Assembly: GCF_900291985.1 (NCBI RefSeq) | Contig: NZ_LT985980.1 | Location: forward strand, 1,888,001-1,952,000 | Source: Lysinibacillus timonensis | Lineage (GTDB): Bacteria; Bacillota; Bacilli; Bacillales_A; Planococcaceae | Reading direction: 5' to 3' | DNA length: 64,000 nucleotides | Shown here: positions 1 through 9,334 of the stretch, one piece after another | How positions within the stretch are numbered: position 1 is the stretch's first letter | Layout of the letters: every line of letters starts with the position of its first letter | Notes under the pieces: model-generated | What the model saw: the letters and a program-made list of their open reading frames with translations, nothing else | Database searches by the model: none | What the model was told of the DNA's origin: nothing | Translations under genes and position numbers: made by a program

Positions 1-198
1 AATATCCTAACACTATCACACCAATCTGTCAACATTTGTTGAAAGATGTTTTTAATGTATTAGCGACGTTTATTACTATAACACCTTCATAAATAGATTA
101 CAAGTCATTATAAAAAGTAAAACAATTCCTTCTATTTAGATAACAATAGTTCAACTATACAATTAACGCTATGTTCCATTATAAATATCTAAAATAAA

Positions 199-237
199 AA
201 AAGCGTTAATGAATAATACTTCTATTCATCAACGCTT
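199..237 (-). terminator. Rho-independent terminator of pbuG
   Basis: A 15-nt inverted repeat (arms 201-215 and 223-237, one mismatch) lies directly after the pbuG stop on the minus strand and is followed there by a T-rich run (201 downward). The rest of 1-198 is AT-rich and shows no supportable feature. Confidence 0.85.
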
Positions 238-241
238 TTAA

Positions 242-1567
242 TTATAGAGTTATTAAATAAATTAAGAAGATAAATGCAAAGATATACATTATTGGATTCA
301 CTTCTTTAGCCTTTCCTTTAACAATCATTGTTATAGGATAAAAAATGAAACCTACTGCAATACCTGTAGCAATTGAACTTGTTAAAGGCATCATGATCAT
401 GGTTAAGAATGCAGGTACTGCGATTTCGAAACGACCCCATTCAATTTGACCAAGAGAAGCGACCATTAACACACCAACTACGATTAAAGCCGGTGCCGTA
501 ACAGCTGAAGTAACTACAGATAATACTGGCGAGAAGAATAATGCTAATAAGAATAAACAACCTGTGACAATCGATGCAAATCCCGTTCTTGCTCCTGCAG
601 CAACACCCGAAGAAGATTCTACATATGATGTAACAGTTGATGTACCAAAGATAGAACCTACAATTGTCGCAATTGAGTCAGAAACAAGTGCTCTTCCAGC
701 TCGTGGTAACTTATTTTCTTTTACAAATCCCGCTTGATTCGCAACCGCTACTAGCGTACCAGCATTATCGAAGAAATCAACGAATAAGAATGTTAAGATA
801 ACTGATAACATTGATAATGTATAGAAACTAGGATCACCAAATGCATCAAATAACGCACCAAATGTTGGTGCAACACTAGGTGGAGCTGAAACAATCGCTT
901 CAGGTAAAGCTACGACTTTGAAAATCATACCTACAATCGCCGTAATAACCATTCCATAGAATACGCCACCTTTAACTCCTCTAACTAATAGAATAACTGT
1001 AATAACAAGACCAAAGATTGCAAGCAACACTTTTGGATCGTGTAAATTACCAAGACCAACTATTGTTGCTTCATCCGCTTGAATAATTCCTGATGTTTTA
1101 AACCCTATATATGCAATAAATAATCCAATACCTGCTCCTACAGCTAATTTCAACTCCATAGGAATAGCGTTAATTAATTTTTCACGTAACCCAGTTAATG
1201 TTAATAATAAGAAGAAAACACCTGAGATAAATACTGCTGCTAATGCATGTTGCCAAGGACTACCGCTACCTAATACAACCGTATAAGCAAAGAATGCATT
1301 TAAGCCTAAACCAGGAGCTAGTCCTAAAGGATATCTCGCTATAATACCCATAATAAAACAACCAACCGCTGCAGATACTGCTGTTGCAACAAACACTGCT
1401 CCGTAATCCATACGTAATTCAGCTGGTAACCCTTCAACATCCGCTAATGTTAAAGTTATCGGGTTTACAACAAGAATATATGCCATGGCAAGGAATGTTG
1501 TTAAACCACCCAAAAACTCACGTCTGTAATTTGTTCCAAGTTCTTCAAATTGGAAGTATTTTTTCAT
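242..1567 (-). CDS. pbuG: Guanine/hypoxanthine permease, NCS2 (AzgA-like) family
   Basis: Proton-coupled purine base uptake at the cytoplasmic membrane. The 441-residue protein is almost entirely hydrophobic with about a dozen membrane segments. It carries the family hallmarks TFLAMAYILVVNP near residues 24-36, APGLGLNAFF near 84-93 and FVDFFDNAGTL near 266-276. Length fits AzgA/PbuG proteins. The ATG at 1567 is preceded by GGAGG at normal spacing. A guanine riboswitch in the leader (1681-1757) and the neighbour guaA, in the same order as in B. subtilis, support guanine/hypoxanthine rather than uracil or xanthine as substrate. Exact base preference is inferred from the aptamer and synteny, not from the protein alone. 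Confidence 0.93.
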   Translation of the reverse strand: MKKYFQFEELGTNYRREFLGGLTTFLAMAYILVVNPITLTLADVEGLPAELRMDYGAVFVATAVSAAVGCFIMGIIARYPLGLAPGLGLNAFFAYTVVLGSGSPWQHALAAVFISGVFFLLLTLTGLREKLINAIPMELKLAVGAGIGLFIAYIGFKTSGIIQADEATIVGLGNLHDPKVLLAIFGLVITVILLVRGVKGGVFYGMVITAIVGMIFKVVALPEAIVSAPPSVAPTFGALFDAFGDPSFYTLSMLSVILTFLFVDFFDNAGTLVAVANQAGFVKENKLPRAGRALVSDSIATIVGSIFGTSTVTSYVESSSGVAAGARTGFASIVTGCLFLLALFFSPVLSVVTSAVTAPALIVVGVLMVASLGQIEWGRFEIAVPAFLTMIMMPLTSSIATGIAVGFIFYPITMIVKGKAKEVNPIMYIFAFIFLIYLITL

Positions 1568-1599
1568 TTTTATCCTCCGAATTTATCGTCACGATGCCA

Positions 1600-1642
1600 A
1601 AAATAATAGACATACACCCATAGTTGTTGTATGTCTACGATT
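1600..1642 (-). terminator. Riboswitch-controlled terminator/antiterminator of pbuG leader
   Basis: Perfect 10-bp stem (plus-strand arms 1607-1616 and 1628-1637) followed on the minus strand by ATTATTTTT. The 5' arm overlaps AATCGTAG (read on the minus strand, 1642-1635), which is the exact complement of the 8 nt CTACGATT at the 3' side of aptamer P1 (1690-1683). Pairing of these two octamers would form an antiterminator. Ligand-bound P1 frees the terminator. This is classic OFF logic. Confidence 0.85.
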
Positions 1643-1680
1643 CCCCAAAATTAAGCAAAAATACACTTGTAATTACAGGG

Positions 1681-1757
1681 TTAATCGTAGTCAAACTATT
1701 TAAGGTAGTTTGGTAGAAACTTTCGAGCCATATTCTCGACATTATACGACGAAATAT
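1681..1757 (-). promoter_or_regulatory. Guanine riboswitch aptamer (purine family) upstream of pbuG
   Basis: On the minus strand the segment shows the purine aptamer core: TATAAT at the start of J1/2, a P2 hairpin (TCGAG/CTCGA), the invariant GTTTCTACC, a P3 hairpin (AAACTA/TAGTTT) and closing J3/1 with GACTACG. The nucleotide at the specificity position is C, which selects guanine/hypoxanthine over adenine. P1 pairs imperfectly over about 8 bp. It sits 114 nt upstream of the pbuG start. Confidence 0.93.
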
Positions 1758-1777
1758 TTAATTTGTTTTACGTTTGT

Positions 1778-1806
1778 AATATATCATCCTATCAAAAAGA
1801 TTTCAA
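1778..1806 (-). promoter_or_regulatory. SigA-type promoter of pbuG
   Basis: On the minus strand: TTGAAA (1806-1801), 17-nt spacer, TATATT (1783-1778), about 20 nt upstream of the riboswitch aptamer. Spacing and both hexamers fit a housekeeping promoter. Confidence 0.65.
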
Positions 1807-1929
1807 TCCTATTTACGAACATTTTTATGTATTTTTTGTTAAAAGTTCGCTTTTTAAAAAATCTCATAGTTTAATGCTATTAAACTAAGACTCAATCCAA
1901 TAAATACTTTCACAAAAAAACAAAACAAA

Positions 1930-1968
1930 ACAAAACCCTCTACTCTTAAATAAAGGTAAAGGGTTTTT
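1930..1968 (-). terminator. Terminator of guaA
   Basis: Inverted repeat AACCCT..TAC / GTA..AGGGTT (1934-1943 with 1956-1965) just after the guaA stop, followed on the minus strand by a T-rich run. Confidence 0.8.
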
Positions 1969-1993
1969 ATATTTTATCTTCTTATCTTAATAA

Positions 1994-3547
1994 TTATTCC
2001 CACTCAATTGTTGCAGGTGGCTTAGATGTAATGTCATACACAACGCGGTTAATGTGTTTTACTTCGTTTACAATGCGAACGGAGATTTTTTCTAGCACTT
2101 CCCAAGGAATACGTGCCCAGTCCGAAGTCATACCATCGATTGAAGTTACTGCACGGATCCCGATAGTGTAATCATACGTACGCGCATCACCCATTACACC
2201 AACCGAACGAATGTCAGGTAACACCGCAAAGTATTGCCAAATATCGCGATCTAGTCCAGCATTTTTAATTTCTTCACGTAAAATGTAATCCGCTTCACGA
2301 ACGATTTCTAATTTATCTTCCGTCACTTCGCCAAGTACTCGAATACCTAAACCAGGACCCGGGAATGGTTGACGCCATACAACTTCTTCAGGTAGACCAA
2401 GCTCTAAACCTAAAGCACGCACTTCATCTTTGAACAATGTTTTTAAAGGTTCAATCAATTCGAACTTCATATCTTCTGGAAGCCCACCTACGTTATGGTG
2501 AGATTTAATTGTTTGTGCAGTTGCTGTTCCAGATTCGATAATATCAGTATAAAGAGTTCCTTGAGCTAGGAAGTCCATGTCTTCTAATTTTGATGATTCT
2601 TCGTCAAACACGTAAATAAATTCGTTACCGATGATTTTACGTTTTTTCTCTGGGTCTGAAACACCTTTTAACTTATTCATGAAACGTTCACGCGCATCGA
2701 TTTTGATCACTTTCATATCAAAATCTTCTGTGAATGTTTTCATTACTTGTTCAACTTCACCTTTACGGTTTAAGTTATGATCAACAAACATACATGTTAA
2801 TTGGTCGCCAATTGCTTTATGAATTAAAACAGCTACTACTGAAGAATCCACTCCACCTGATAAGGCACATAGAACTTGTTTGTCGCCAACTTGTTCACGA
2901 ATTTTCTTCATCTCTAATTCAATAAAGTTCGCCATCGACCAGTCGCCTTTAGCAGAACAAATATCGAATACAAATTGACGTAATAAATCATTGCCATACA
3001 CAGAATGGCGCACTTCAGGGTGGAATTGCACTGCATATAAACCACGATCAACATTTTGCATTGCTGTAATTGGACAAGAAGCACTAGTTGCAATTACTTC
3101 AAAGCCTTCAGGAACTTCCGTTACTAAGTCACCATGGCTCATCCAAACGATCTGATCCTTTGGAAGGTTACCAAATAACTTGTTGTCAACAGTTACATTA
3201 ATTTCAGCTTTCCCATATTCGCGTGTGTCAGCAGGTTCAACTTTTCCACCAAGCGCATGCGACATCAATTGCATCCCATAACAAATACCTAAAATCGGTA
3301 AACCTAAATTGAAAATCGCTTCATCTACTTTAAAAGCCTTTTCGTCATATACCGAGTTTGGCCCACCTGAAAAAATAACTCCAACAGCGTTCATTTCTTT
3401 AATTTCTTCAGCAGTTATCGTATGTGGATGCAATTCTGAGAACACACCAAATTCACGAATACGACGTGTAATTAATTGGTTAAATTGACTACCAAAGTCT
3501 AGTACGACGATTTTTTCTTGCTCTTTTAACAATGGAGTAGTTGACAC
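1994..3547 (-). CDS. guaA: GMP synthase (glutamine-hydrolysing)
   Basis: Amidates XMP to GMP using glutamine and ATP; cytosolic, last step of guanine nucleotide synthesis. The N-terminal class I glutamine amidotransferase domain has the nucleophile in GICYGMQ (Cys89) and its His/Glu partners in QFHPEV near residue 175. The ATP pyrophosphatase domain has the P-loop ALSGGVDSS near 230. The C-terminal GMP synthase domain ends in the usual PPATIEWE. Length 517 is standard. The start is GTG at 3547, seven bases after AGAGGTG. A guanine riboswitch and two terminators lie in the leader, and a promoter sits in the end of yebA, so guaA can be expressed apart from the upstream operon. Confidence 0.97.
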   Translation of the reverse strand: MSTTPLLKEQEKIVVLDFGSQFNQLITRRIREFGVFSELHPHTITAEEIKEMNAVGVIFSGGPNSVYDEKAFKVDEAIFNLGLPILGICYGMQLMSHALGGKVEPADTREYGKAEINVTVDNKLFGNLPKDQIVWMSHGDLVTEVPEGFEVIATSASCPITAMQNVDRGLYAVQFHPEVRHSVYGNDLLRQFVFDICSAKGDWSMANFIELEMKKIREQVGDKQVLCALSGGVDSSVVAVLIHKAIGDQLTCMFVDHNLNRKGEVEQVMKTFTEDFDMKVIKIDARERFMNKLKGVSDPEKKRKIIGNEFIYVFDEESSKLEDMDFLAQGTLYTDIIESGTATAQTIKSHHNVGGLPEDMKFELIEPLKTLFKDEVRALGLELGLPEEVVWRQPFPGPGLGIRVLGEVTEDKLEIVREADYILREEIKNAGLDRDIWQYFAVLPDIRSVGVMGDARTYDYTIGIRAVTSIDGMTSDWARIPWEVLEKISVRIVNEVKHINRVVYDITSKPPATIEWE

Positions 3548-3591
3548 GTTTTACACCTCTTCTAATTTGAAGGCAGCCTTAACATTTTCTA

Positions 3592-3630
3592 TAAAAAAAC
3601 GCGTTCAAAAAGAATTCTTTCTGACGCGTT
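3592..3630 (-). terminator. Second terminator hairpin in guaA leader
   Basis: On the minus strand an AACGCGT...ACGCGTT stem with an inner AGAAAGAATTCTTT self-complementary segment is followed by a run of seven T. It lies between the riboswitch terminator and the guaA start, so it is a second attenuation point not directly overlapped by the aptamer. Confidence 0.7.
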
Positions 3631-3640
3631 CATTAAACTT

Positions 3641-3691
3641 AAAAAAGGCGGGTAGAAACTTGCTGGAATGATGCATAGTTAAACCCGCCTT
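3641..3691 (-). terminator. First terminator in guaA leader, overlapping aptamer P1
   Basis: Perfect 9-bp stem AAGGCGGGT/ACCCGCCTT (plus-strand arms 3683-3691 and 3645-3653) followed by T6 on the minus strand. Five bases of its 5' arm (3687-3691) are also the 3' strand of aptamer P1. Confidence 0.85.
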
Positions 3692-3758
3692 CATAGATAA
3701 GTTATTAAGGTAACTTAGTAGAAACATCCGAACCAGATTATCGGACTTATATGAAGGC
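3687..3758 (-). promoter_or_regulatory. Guanine riboswitch aptamer (purine family) upstream of guaA
   Basis: On the minus strand: P1 GCCTTCATA pairs over 9 bp with TATGAAGGC. P2 is a GTCCGA/TCGGAT hairpin, J2/3 is the invariant GTTTCTAC, and P3 is TAAGTTA/TAACTTA. J3/1 carries C at the base-specificity position (TCTATG), which indicates guanine. Riboswitches of this class upstream of guaA are known from Bacillales. Here P1 shares bases with the terminator 5' arm. Confidence 0.9.
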
Positions 3759-3783
3759 AGCCTATCATTATTATTTTCCTTAA

Positions 3784-3812
3784 ATTTTAACCTTAGTATT
3801 ATCTAAAATCAA
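3784..3812 (-). promoter_or_regulatory. Promoter of guaA inside the end of yebA
   Basis: Minus strand TTGATT (3812-3807), 17-nt spacer, TAAAAT (3789-3784), overlapping the yebA stop codon and about 25 nt upstream of the aptamer. No terminator was seen between yebA and guaA, so read-through from the upstream operon would also pass the riboswitch. Confidence 0.6.
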
Positions 3813-6019
3813 CTGCTACTACGATTGATTAAATATTCCCAACTTTCTTTCAGCTTGCTGAAGTCAATATTCTTTTTTTCTTTACTGTAAATATATTGTT
3901 CATAAACACGAATAATATTAGACATATCACTCGTACCAAATGCATGATCCACCACTTTCGCAAACGATTGCAATGTCTGTTCATCATGTCGTTTTAAACC
4001 TCTTAATTCTAGCACTCTTAACAATTGACTAAACATTGTCTCAAAGGAGGATTCGTCCATTACTTTCTTTTTATTCATCTTAATATAAACCTTTGGCAAC
4101 CATTTTCTACGAGAGATTAACAATAATATCCCAGCCGCTAATATAGAAAGGTTTATAATTACGAATAATATATGATTTTTATTTATCATATCAATGATAC
4201 GCACAAAGAAATTCGGACCATTTTGTTTTATTGATTCTTGCTGTTTCTCCTCTTCCTCTTCTAGAGTTGGAGTATTCTGATTTTCTTCTAGCATCATTTC
4301 TTCATTTGAATAATCCGTTTCAATATCGTAATCAATTGAACGCATATTAGAAAAACCAATCGTTGGTTCAAAATTAACCCAACCAACATCCGGAATATAT
4401 GCTTCTACCCAAGAGTGGGCATTATTATTCGTAATTTCATACGTTTTCATTTCTCCGTTAGTGTTTACTATATCACCACCAACGAATCCTTTAACCCATC
4501 TCGCAGGAATCCCGACTGAACGTAATAGAACGACCATGGAAGATGAAAAATTATCACAATAACCTACTTTTGTTTCAAATAAAAACTGGTCTACATAATC
4601 TTCATCTTCACCTGGCACCGCTACATTTTCGGTCTCATATCGAAAATTATTTTGTGAAAAGTAGCTTTCTATTGCCCTTGCCTTCTGATAAGGCGTTACC
4701 GAATCTTTAACTATTTCATTCGCTAGTTCTTCAACCCTTTGAGGTAAGGAATCCGGCAACTGTAAGTAGCGCCCAAATAACTCAGAGTCAATTTGTTCTG
4801 TTGGTTGACTTTGCAACTCACTATATAGGTAGGTCGGTTTACTAAATTCAACGCTATAATTATCTAGATCCAATATTCGATTATCCGCATATGGATAGAG
4901 CTTTTCAGAATTGGTATTCATAATAATACCAACTTCACCATACAAATTATTCAACGACTCATCCACAGCTACCTTTTTCAACCCATATGGTTGAAATATA
5001 AAGTCGAAGGGAAGGACTTGCCTAATATAAGCAACCTGCTCATTCTCTTCAGGTCCTGAAGAGATCGAATATTGAATTTCCTCTTCCATATCAAAATAAG
5101 CAGACTCAGTAGGCTTAGAGATAGACTGTTCCCAACCTTTTGACGTGTACAAATCTTTTGTTTCAACTCGCCAGTACTGCTTGGATTCTGCGTATGCCAT
5201 AAAAACAACTGTATCGTCCGCAACAAATGATCCTCCTAGTTTACTGTCGTTTGTGCCGTAACCCACTTTCGATATACCATTTCCATCATCCAAACCATCC
5301 CCTTGTCCCGTAGCGGCTTTAATATAAGGAACCGGATCTGGCCACTGAGGTTCTGATTTTGGTAGAAGTATTGCTATTACGCTAGTTATACCTATCAATA
5401 GAATAGCAGGTATCATGACGGAAAAATATTTATACCACCGCAGTTGTACACCAGATAGAATCATTAATCTCTTCACATATAGGAAAACAGTCATAATCAA
5501 ACCTAGTAAAACAACCTTTACTATTGCATATGAACCATCATATTCAGTAAAGGTATCTAATGTTGCAATAAAGAATATCGTCAGTACTAAGAAGTAGAAA
5601 ATCGTCTTCCTAACGGTAACCCAATGGTGAATTAAATAAATTAGCATCCATATCAAAACAAAGAACAAAAAAGTTCTAAATGAGTCCGTTATTTCTAACC
5701 ATCTTCCACTAAAAACCGTGATAAGATTGAATTGAATTTCATTCGAGAAAAATTGTAACCCTTCAAATGAAATGGGAGACTCTTCTGTATAGACATTAAT
5801 AATAAACCAAGCAATATACCCTAATTTAATAATCCAAGAAATAATAAAATGAATATTCAATAGACTTATTAATAGGCAAATACCAACAAACGCGAGGATC
5901 AATCCTAAGTGTCCTGTTTTCGTTAACTGCATAATTGGAATTAACCACTCTTGTAAAATAAAGAAAACGACAATGTAATATAACGCTAATTCGATTATAT
6001 GGAATGCCTTTGTTTTCAC
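3809..6019 (-). CDS. yebA: Membrane protein with extracytoplasmic transglutaminase-like domain
   Basis: A 736-residue protein with five to six N-terminal membrane helices (to about residue 220), a long extracytoplasmic region with a transglutaminase/protease-like core, one more helix near 635-655, and a cytoplasmic C-terminal DUF4129-like tail. In the core, Cys488 (GYCDNF) and His535 (NAHSW) fit the catalytic pair. The third position, usually Asp, reads Glu551 (NFEPT). Last of three overlapping genes (ATGA overlap with yeaD). MoxR-DUF58-transglutaminase clusters are widespread, but the substrate is not established. Synteny with B. subtilis yebA next to guaA supports the symbol. Confidence 0.85.
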   Translation of the reverse strand: MKTKAFHIIELALYYIVVFFILQEWLIPIMQLTKTGHLGLILAFVGICLLISLLNIHFIISWIIKLGYIAWFIINVYTEESPISFEGLQFFSNEIQFNLITVFSGRWLEITDSFRTFLFFVLIWMLIYLIHHWVTVRKTIFYFLVLTIFFIATLDTFTEYDGSYAIVKVVLLGLIMTVFLYVKRLMILSGVQLRWYKYFSVMIPAILLIGITSVIAILLPKSEPQWPDPVPYIKAATGQGDGLDDGNGISKVGYGTNDSKLGGSFVADDTVVFMAYAESKQYWRVETKDLYTSKGWEQSISKPTESAYFDMEEEIQYSISSGPEENEQVAYIRQVLPFDFIFQPYGLKKVAVDESLNNLYGEVGIIMNTNSEKLYPYADNRILDLDNYSVEFSKPTYLYSELQSQPTEQIDSELFGRYLQLPDSLPQRVEELANEIVKDSVTPYQKARAIESYFSQNNFRYETENVAVPGEDEDYVDQFLFETKVGYCDNFSSSMVVLLRSVGIPARWVKGFVGGDIVNTNGEMKTYEITNNNAHSWVEAYIPDVGWVNFEPTIGFSNMRSIDYDIETDYSNEEMMLEENQNTPTLEEEEEKQQESIKQNGPNFFVRIIDMINKNHILFVIINLSILAAGILLLISRRKWLPKVYIKMNKKKVMDESSFETMFSQLLRVLELRGLKRHDEQTLQSFAKVVDHAFGTSDMSNIIRVYEQYIYSKEKKNIDFSKLKESWEYLINRSSS

Positions 6020-7203
6020 GGTTTCAACACCTCCGTGAAAGCATTTTGGAATTGTGATTTGGATATTGAAATTACTTTTATATTCGGGTGATTCCTTTTA
6101 ACAATCTGATTTTCCTCCGACACAACAAAACAAATAGCCCCTCGCATTAAATTCGTACTATTTGAAAAGAAATAAGCCATTTCCTCTGTAAAATTCGAAG
6201 TAATCAATAAAAGAGTTGAAGAACTTAAATTTCTTAATTCTTTTGTCAAAAGCGTATATATCGGTTCATTCGCATCTGGTAGAACAGTGGCTAAGTGCTG
6301 CAGGACTTTTCGATATTGACTTTGCGTTTTAATGTTAGGAAAATAACTTCGAGTTAAACCATAAGAGATAAAAGAGATATCCCCTTGACTTTTTACAACA
6401 CTTTGTAAAATAGAAGCCGTTAAATCTACCACATCTTCGAAATGATGAAACGATGTTCGATCCATACACAAAAATATATGCTGTGATGTACGGTCCTCAA
6501 ATTCCTTTGTGCGTAATGTCTCGTTTTTGGCAAAGGATTTCCAATGTATCCAAGAGAAGCGGTCTCCTGCTTGGTAATCCCTAACACCTGTTACCATAGA
6601 GGTATCTTTCATTATCGAAACATTCGATGCAATGCCACCGTTATCAAATTGCATTTGAATGGGCTGATATTTTATATTCTTCACATTTGGATATACTACG
6701 AAATTTTGAATCTCTTTAATTTCTTTACGGCGTGTTGTCCAACCAAAAAAATCTGTAAATGAAAATTCAAGCCCTTGAAATGCTAACTTTCCTCTATTTA
6801 AATTTGGTATTTCATACGACCATTCAAAATTACGTCTCCATCCTACGAAAAAAATATTACTCGCTTGACCATTCACCTTTTCGTAAAATTGTTGCCCCAT
6901 CCCAATTTCATTGACTGTCATAAAGAGGATAGGGACCCACGACTTATTCTGAAAATGAACCGTAATACGAGCAGTGTCTCCCCTTTCAAGTGTTGTAGGT
7001 TTTATATCTCTACGTACATTTTGAATGTTAATAGGGAGAAAAGAAAAAAAGAATGAATAGATTAAGAAAGGAATTAGTGCATAAAAAAGAAACCAACTTA
7101 CGAATCCACCTTGAAACATTGCATAACAAAATGTAGTGACCATTAACAAAATGATGAGGATAAATCGACTAACCCTTCTAAAGATCGGTCTAACCTTTTT
7201 CAT
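6016..7203 (-). CDS. yeaD: DUF58 domain protein, MoxR partner
   Basis: A 395-residue protein with two N-terminal membrane helices (about residues 10-55), a middle region resembling the extracytoplasmic beta-rich part of this family, and the DUF58 signature GVRDYQAGDRFSWIHWK near 205-222. The remaining C-terminal half looks like a von Willebrand A-type fold. It starts in a 4-base ATGA overlap with yeaC and ends in a 4-base overlap with yebA, so the three are translationally coupled. The family is thought to work with MoxR ATPases in folding or assembling membrane or surface proteins; no specific target can be read here. Confidence 0.85.
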   Translation of the reverse strand: MKKVRPIFRRVSRFILIILLMVTTFCYAMFQGGFVSWFLFYALIPFLIYSFFFSFLPINIQNVRRDIKPTTLERGDTARITVHFQNKSWVPILFMTVNEIGMGQQFYEKVNGQASNIFFVGWRRNFEWSYEIPNLNRGKLAFQGLEFSFTDFFGWTTRRKEIKEIQNFVVYPNVKNIKYQPIQMQFDNGGIASNVSIMKDTSMVTGVRDYQAGDRFSWIHWKSFAKNETLRTKEFEDRTSQHIFLCMDRTSFHHFEDVVDLTASILQSVVKSQGDISFISYGLTRSYFPNIKTQSQYRKVLQHLATVLPDANEPIYTLLTKELRNLSSSTLLLITSNFTEEMAYFFSNSTNLMRGAICFVVSEENQIVKRNHPNIKVISISKSQFQNAFTEVLKP

Positions 7204-8144
7204 TTTTCTGCAAACCTTTTGATTGGTACAACCGATTTGTTCATTATGCGATGTAGAACTGCTTCTTGTGTGATACCCTCATATCTCGCTTCAGGTCTTA
7301 AGATCATTCGATGAGCAAATACATATGGCGCTAAATATTGAACATCATCTGGTGTGACGTAATCTCGATCTTGCATTTTAGCATAGGCTTGTGCAGCTTT
7401 CATTAGGGCAATGGATGCACGAGGACTAACGCCAAGATATATTTCACTTACTTTTCTAGTAGCTCTTGCAATTTGCACTATATAACTTTTCACAGAATCT
7501 TCTACATAAACATTTTTCACTTCTTCTTGTAAAGCTAATAATCCATCTAACGAAACAATAGATTCTAGCGTAACAATTGGTTCTTTATTTTCTGCACGCC
7601 GTAGGACTTCCACTTCCTCTTGAGGAGATGGGTAACCCATTCTAACTTTCAGCATGAATCGATCAAGCTGCGCCTCTGGTAATGGATATGTTCCTTCATA
7701 TTCAATCGGGTTTTGTGTAGCCATAACAAAAAACGGTTTTGGTATTTGAATTGTCTCACCATCAATTGAAATTGAAGCTTCTTCCATACTTTCCAACAAT
7801 GCGGATTGTGTTTTAGGTGAAGTTCTATTGATTTCATCGGCTAATACGATATTTCCCAATATCGGACCTGGCCGAAATTCAAATTGTAATGTTTTAGGAT
7901 TATAGATTGACACACCAATTACATCAGAGGGTAATAAATCAGGAGTAAATTGAATACGTTTAAATTGCGCTCCAATCGATTTAGCTAGGGCACGGACCAT
8001 CATCGTTTTACCTACCCCAGGAACATCTTCAAGTAATACATGTCCACCCGCAAGCATTGCAACAACGCTTAATTGCGCTACTTCCCGTTTGCCAATCATG
8101 ACCTTTTCGATATTTCCAATTATTGCTTCTATTTTATTATGCAT
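7200..8144 (-). CDS. yeaC: MoxR-family AAA+ ATPase
   Basis: AAA+ chaperone-type ATPase with Walker A GVGKT (about residues 43-47 from the chosen start), Walker B LADEINR near 101-107 and sensor ATQNP near 140. First gene of the yeaC-yeaD-yebA operon. The frame stays open to an ATG at 8153, but GGGAGGT directly abuts that codon. The second ATG at 8144 has nine bases of spacing, so it is the preferred start (314 residues). About 350 bp of AT-rich sequence upstream holds the promoter, which I could not place. Confidence 0.88.
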   Translation of the reverse strand: MHNKIEAIIGNIEKVMIGKREVAQLSVVAMLAGGHVLLEDVPGVGKTMMVRALAKSIGAQFKRIQFTPDLLPSDVIGVSIYNPKTLQFEFRPGPILGNIVLADEINRTSPKTQSALLESMEEASISIDGETIQIPKPFFVMATQNPIEYEGTYPLPEAQLDRFMLKVRMGYPSPQEEVEVLRRAENKEPIVTLESIVSLDGLLALQEEVKNVYVEDSVKSYIVQIARATRKVSEIYLGVSPRASIALMKAAQAYAKMQDRDYVTPDDVQYLAPYVFAHRMILRPEARYEGITQEAVLHRIMNKSVVPIKRFAEK

Positions 8145-8424
8145 TGCTCTCATACCTCCCAGTCTAGCGCAACAGTAGTCAGAATTTACGAAAAATATAA
8201 TTAAAGCATATCCAAAACATGGTTTTAATACAACCGATTAGGATTAATTTAAATTTTTTTACAATATGTAACAAATATTATATATTCTTAAAATTTCTAA
8301 ATAATGTTAAAAATATTCACCACTTATAAAAAAACCTTTAAAACATTTTAATAAACCAGTTATACTTGAACACTATTTTTTTAATGTTCTCTCTTCAAAG
8401 TTATCTACTACACAAATAAAATAA
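8145..8424. other. AT-rich intergenic region upstream of yeaC
   Basis: About 280 bp with no open frame of note and no convincing RNA structure. It must hold the promoter of the yeaC operon (minus strand), but several AT-rich -10-like hexamers make assignment unsafe. Confidence 0.5.
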
Positions 8425-8460
8425 CCTTACTAAGGCATCTACTGCTTCAGTAAGGCTTTT
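8425..8460 (-). terminator. Terminator of pncB-nadE
   Basis: CCTTACT/AGTAAGG stem extended by GCA/TGC (8425-8455) after the nadE stop, followed on the minus strand by a T-rich stretch. Confidence 0.75.
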
Positions 8461-8494
8461 AAGTAATTATTCTAGCTTCAAAATTAACATCATG

Positions 8495-9322
8495 CTATTT
8501 CCAAAAATCATCAAAAATTGTAATTGGCATATGACGTTTGTGCTGTGATTTTAAATAGTGACCTTCGATAATTTCGCGTGCTTTCACCGACACTTCTTTA
8601 CCTTCTAAGTAATCATCAATTACTTCATAGGTAACGCCTAATGCAGTCTCGTCAGGAAGGGCTGGTCGTTTTTCTTCTAAATCAGCAGTTGGCGTCTTCA
8701 AGAAGAGGTGTTCAGGACAATCTAAATGAGCTAATATTTCTCTACCTTGCCTTTTATTTAGACGGAAGATTGGTGTTAAATCCACTCCTCCATCGCCATA
8801 CTTTGTGTAAAATCCAGTAATCGCTTCAGCCGCATGATCAGTTCCTACAACGACCGCATTATTCATAGCCGCAATGGAATACTGAACTTTCATTCGCTCA
8901 CGTGCTTTTTCATTTCCTTTAGCAAAATCACTTAAATCTACTCCCGCCTCTTCAAGTGATTTGACACTTGCATCAACTGCAGGTTTTATATTGACAGTAT
9001 ACACCTTAGTAGGATTAATGAATTTGATCGCATCTTGAGCATCTTGCTCGTCAGCTTGTATGCCGTAAGGAAGTCGAACAGCTAAAGTTGAATACTTATG
9101 CTCCCCTACTTCTTCATTAAGTTCATCAACAGCCATTTGTATCAATTTCCCAGTTAGTGTAGAGTCTTGGCCACCACTTATTGCGATCACATAACCTTTT
9201 AAGAAGGAATGTTTTTTTGCATACTCCTTTAAAAAGGCAACGGATTTACGCACCTCTTCTTCAGGACTAATTTTAGGTATTACTTTCAATTCCGCAATAA
9301 TTCTTTTCTGCAAGTCACCCAT
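8495..9322 (-). CDS. nadE: NH3-dependent NAD+ synthetase
   Basis: Converts nicotinate adenine dinucleotide to NAD+ with ATP and ammonia. The N-type ATP pyrophosphatase P-loop SGGQDS is at residues 49-54, and the NadE motif [14 protein letters not shown] lies in the C-terminal half. Length 275 fits the single-domain, ammonia-using bacterial form. The frame opens with TTG at 9328, but GGAGG is 8 nt from the ATG at 9322, which is preferred. It follows pncB by a few bases with its ribosome binding site in the gap, so the pair forms a Preiss-Handler NAD salvage operon. Confidence 0.95.
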   Translation of the reverse strand: MGDLQKRIIAELKVIPKISPEEEVRKSVAFLKEYAKKHSFLKGYVIAISGGQDSTLTGKLIQMAVDELNEEVGEHKYSTLAVRLPYGIQADEQDAQDAIKFINPTKVYTVNIKPAVDASVKSLEEAGVDLSDFAKGNEKARERMKVQYSIAAMNNAVVVGTDHAAEAITGFYTKYGDGGVDLTPIFRLNKRQGREILAHLDCPEHLFLKTPTADLEEKRPALPDETALGVTYEVIDDYLEGKEVSVKAREIIEGHYLKSQHKRHMPITIFDDFWK

Positions 9323-9334
9323 TGTCAATCCTCC

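Noticed and set aside
1384-1623. Plus-strand frame of 79 codons over the pbuG start and leader terminator
   Set aside because: Antisense shadow of pbuG and its riboswitch terminator, with no ribosome binding site.
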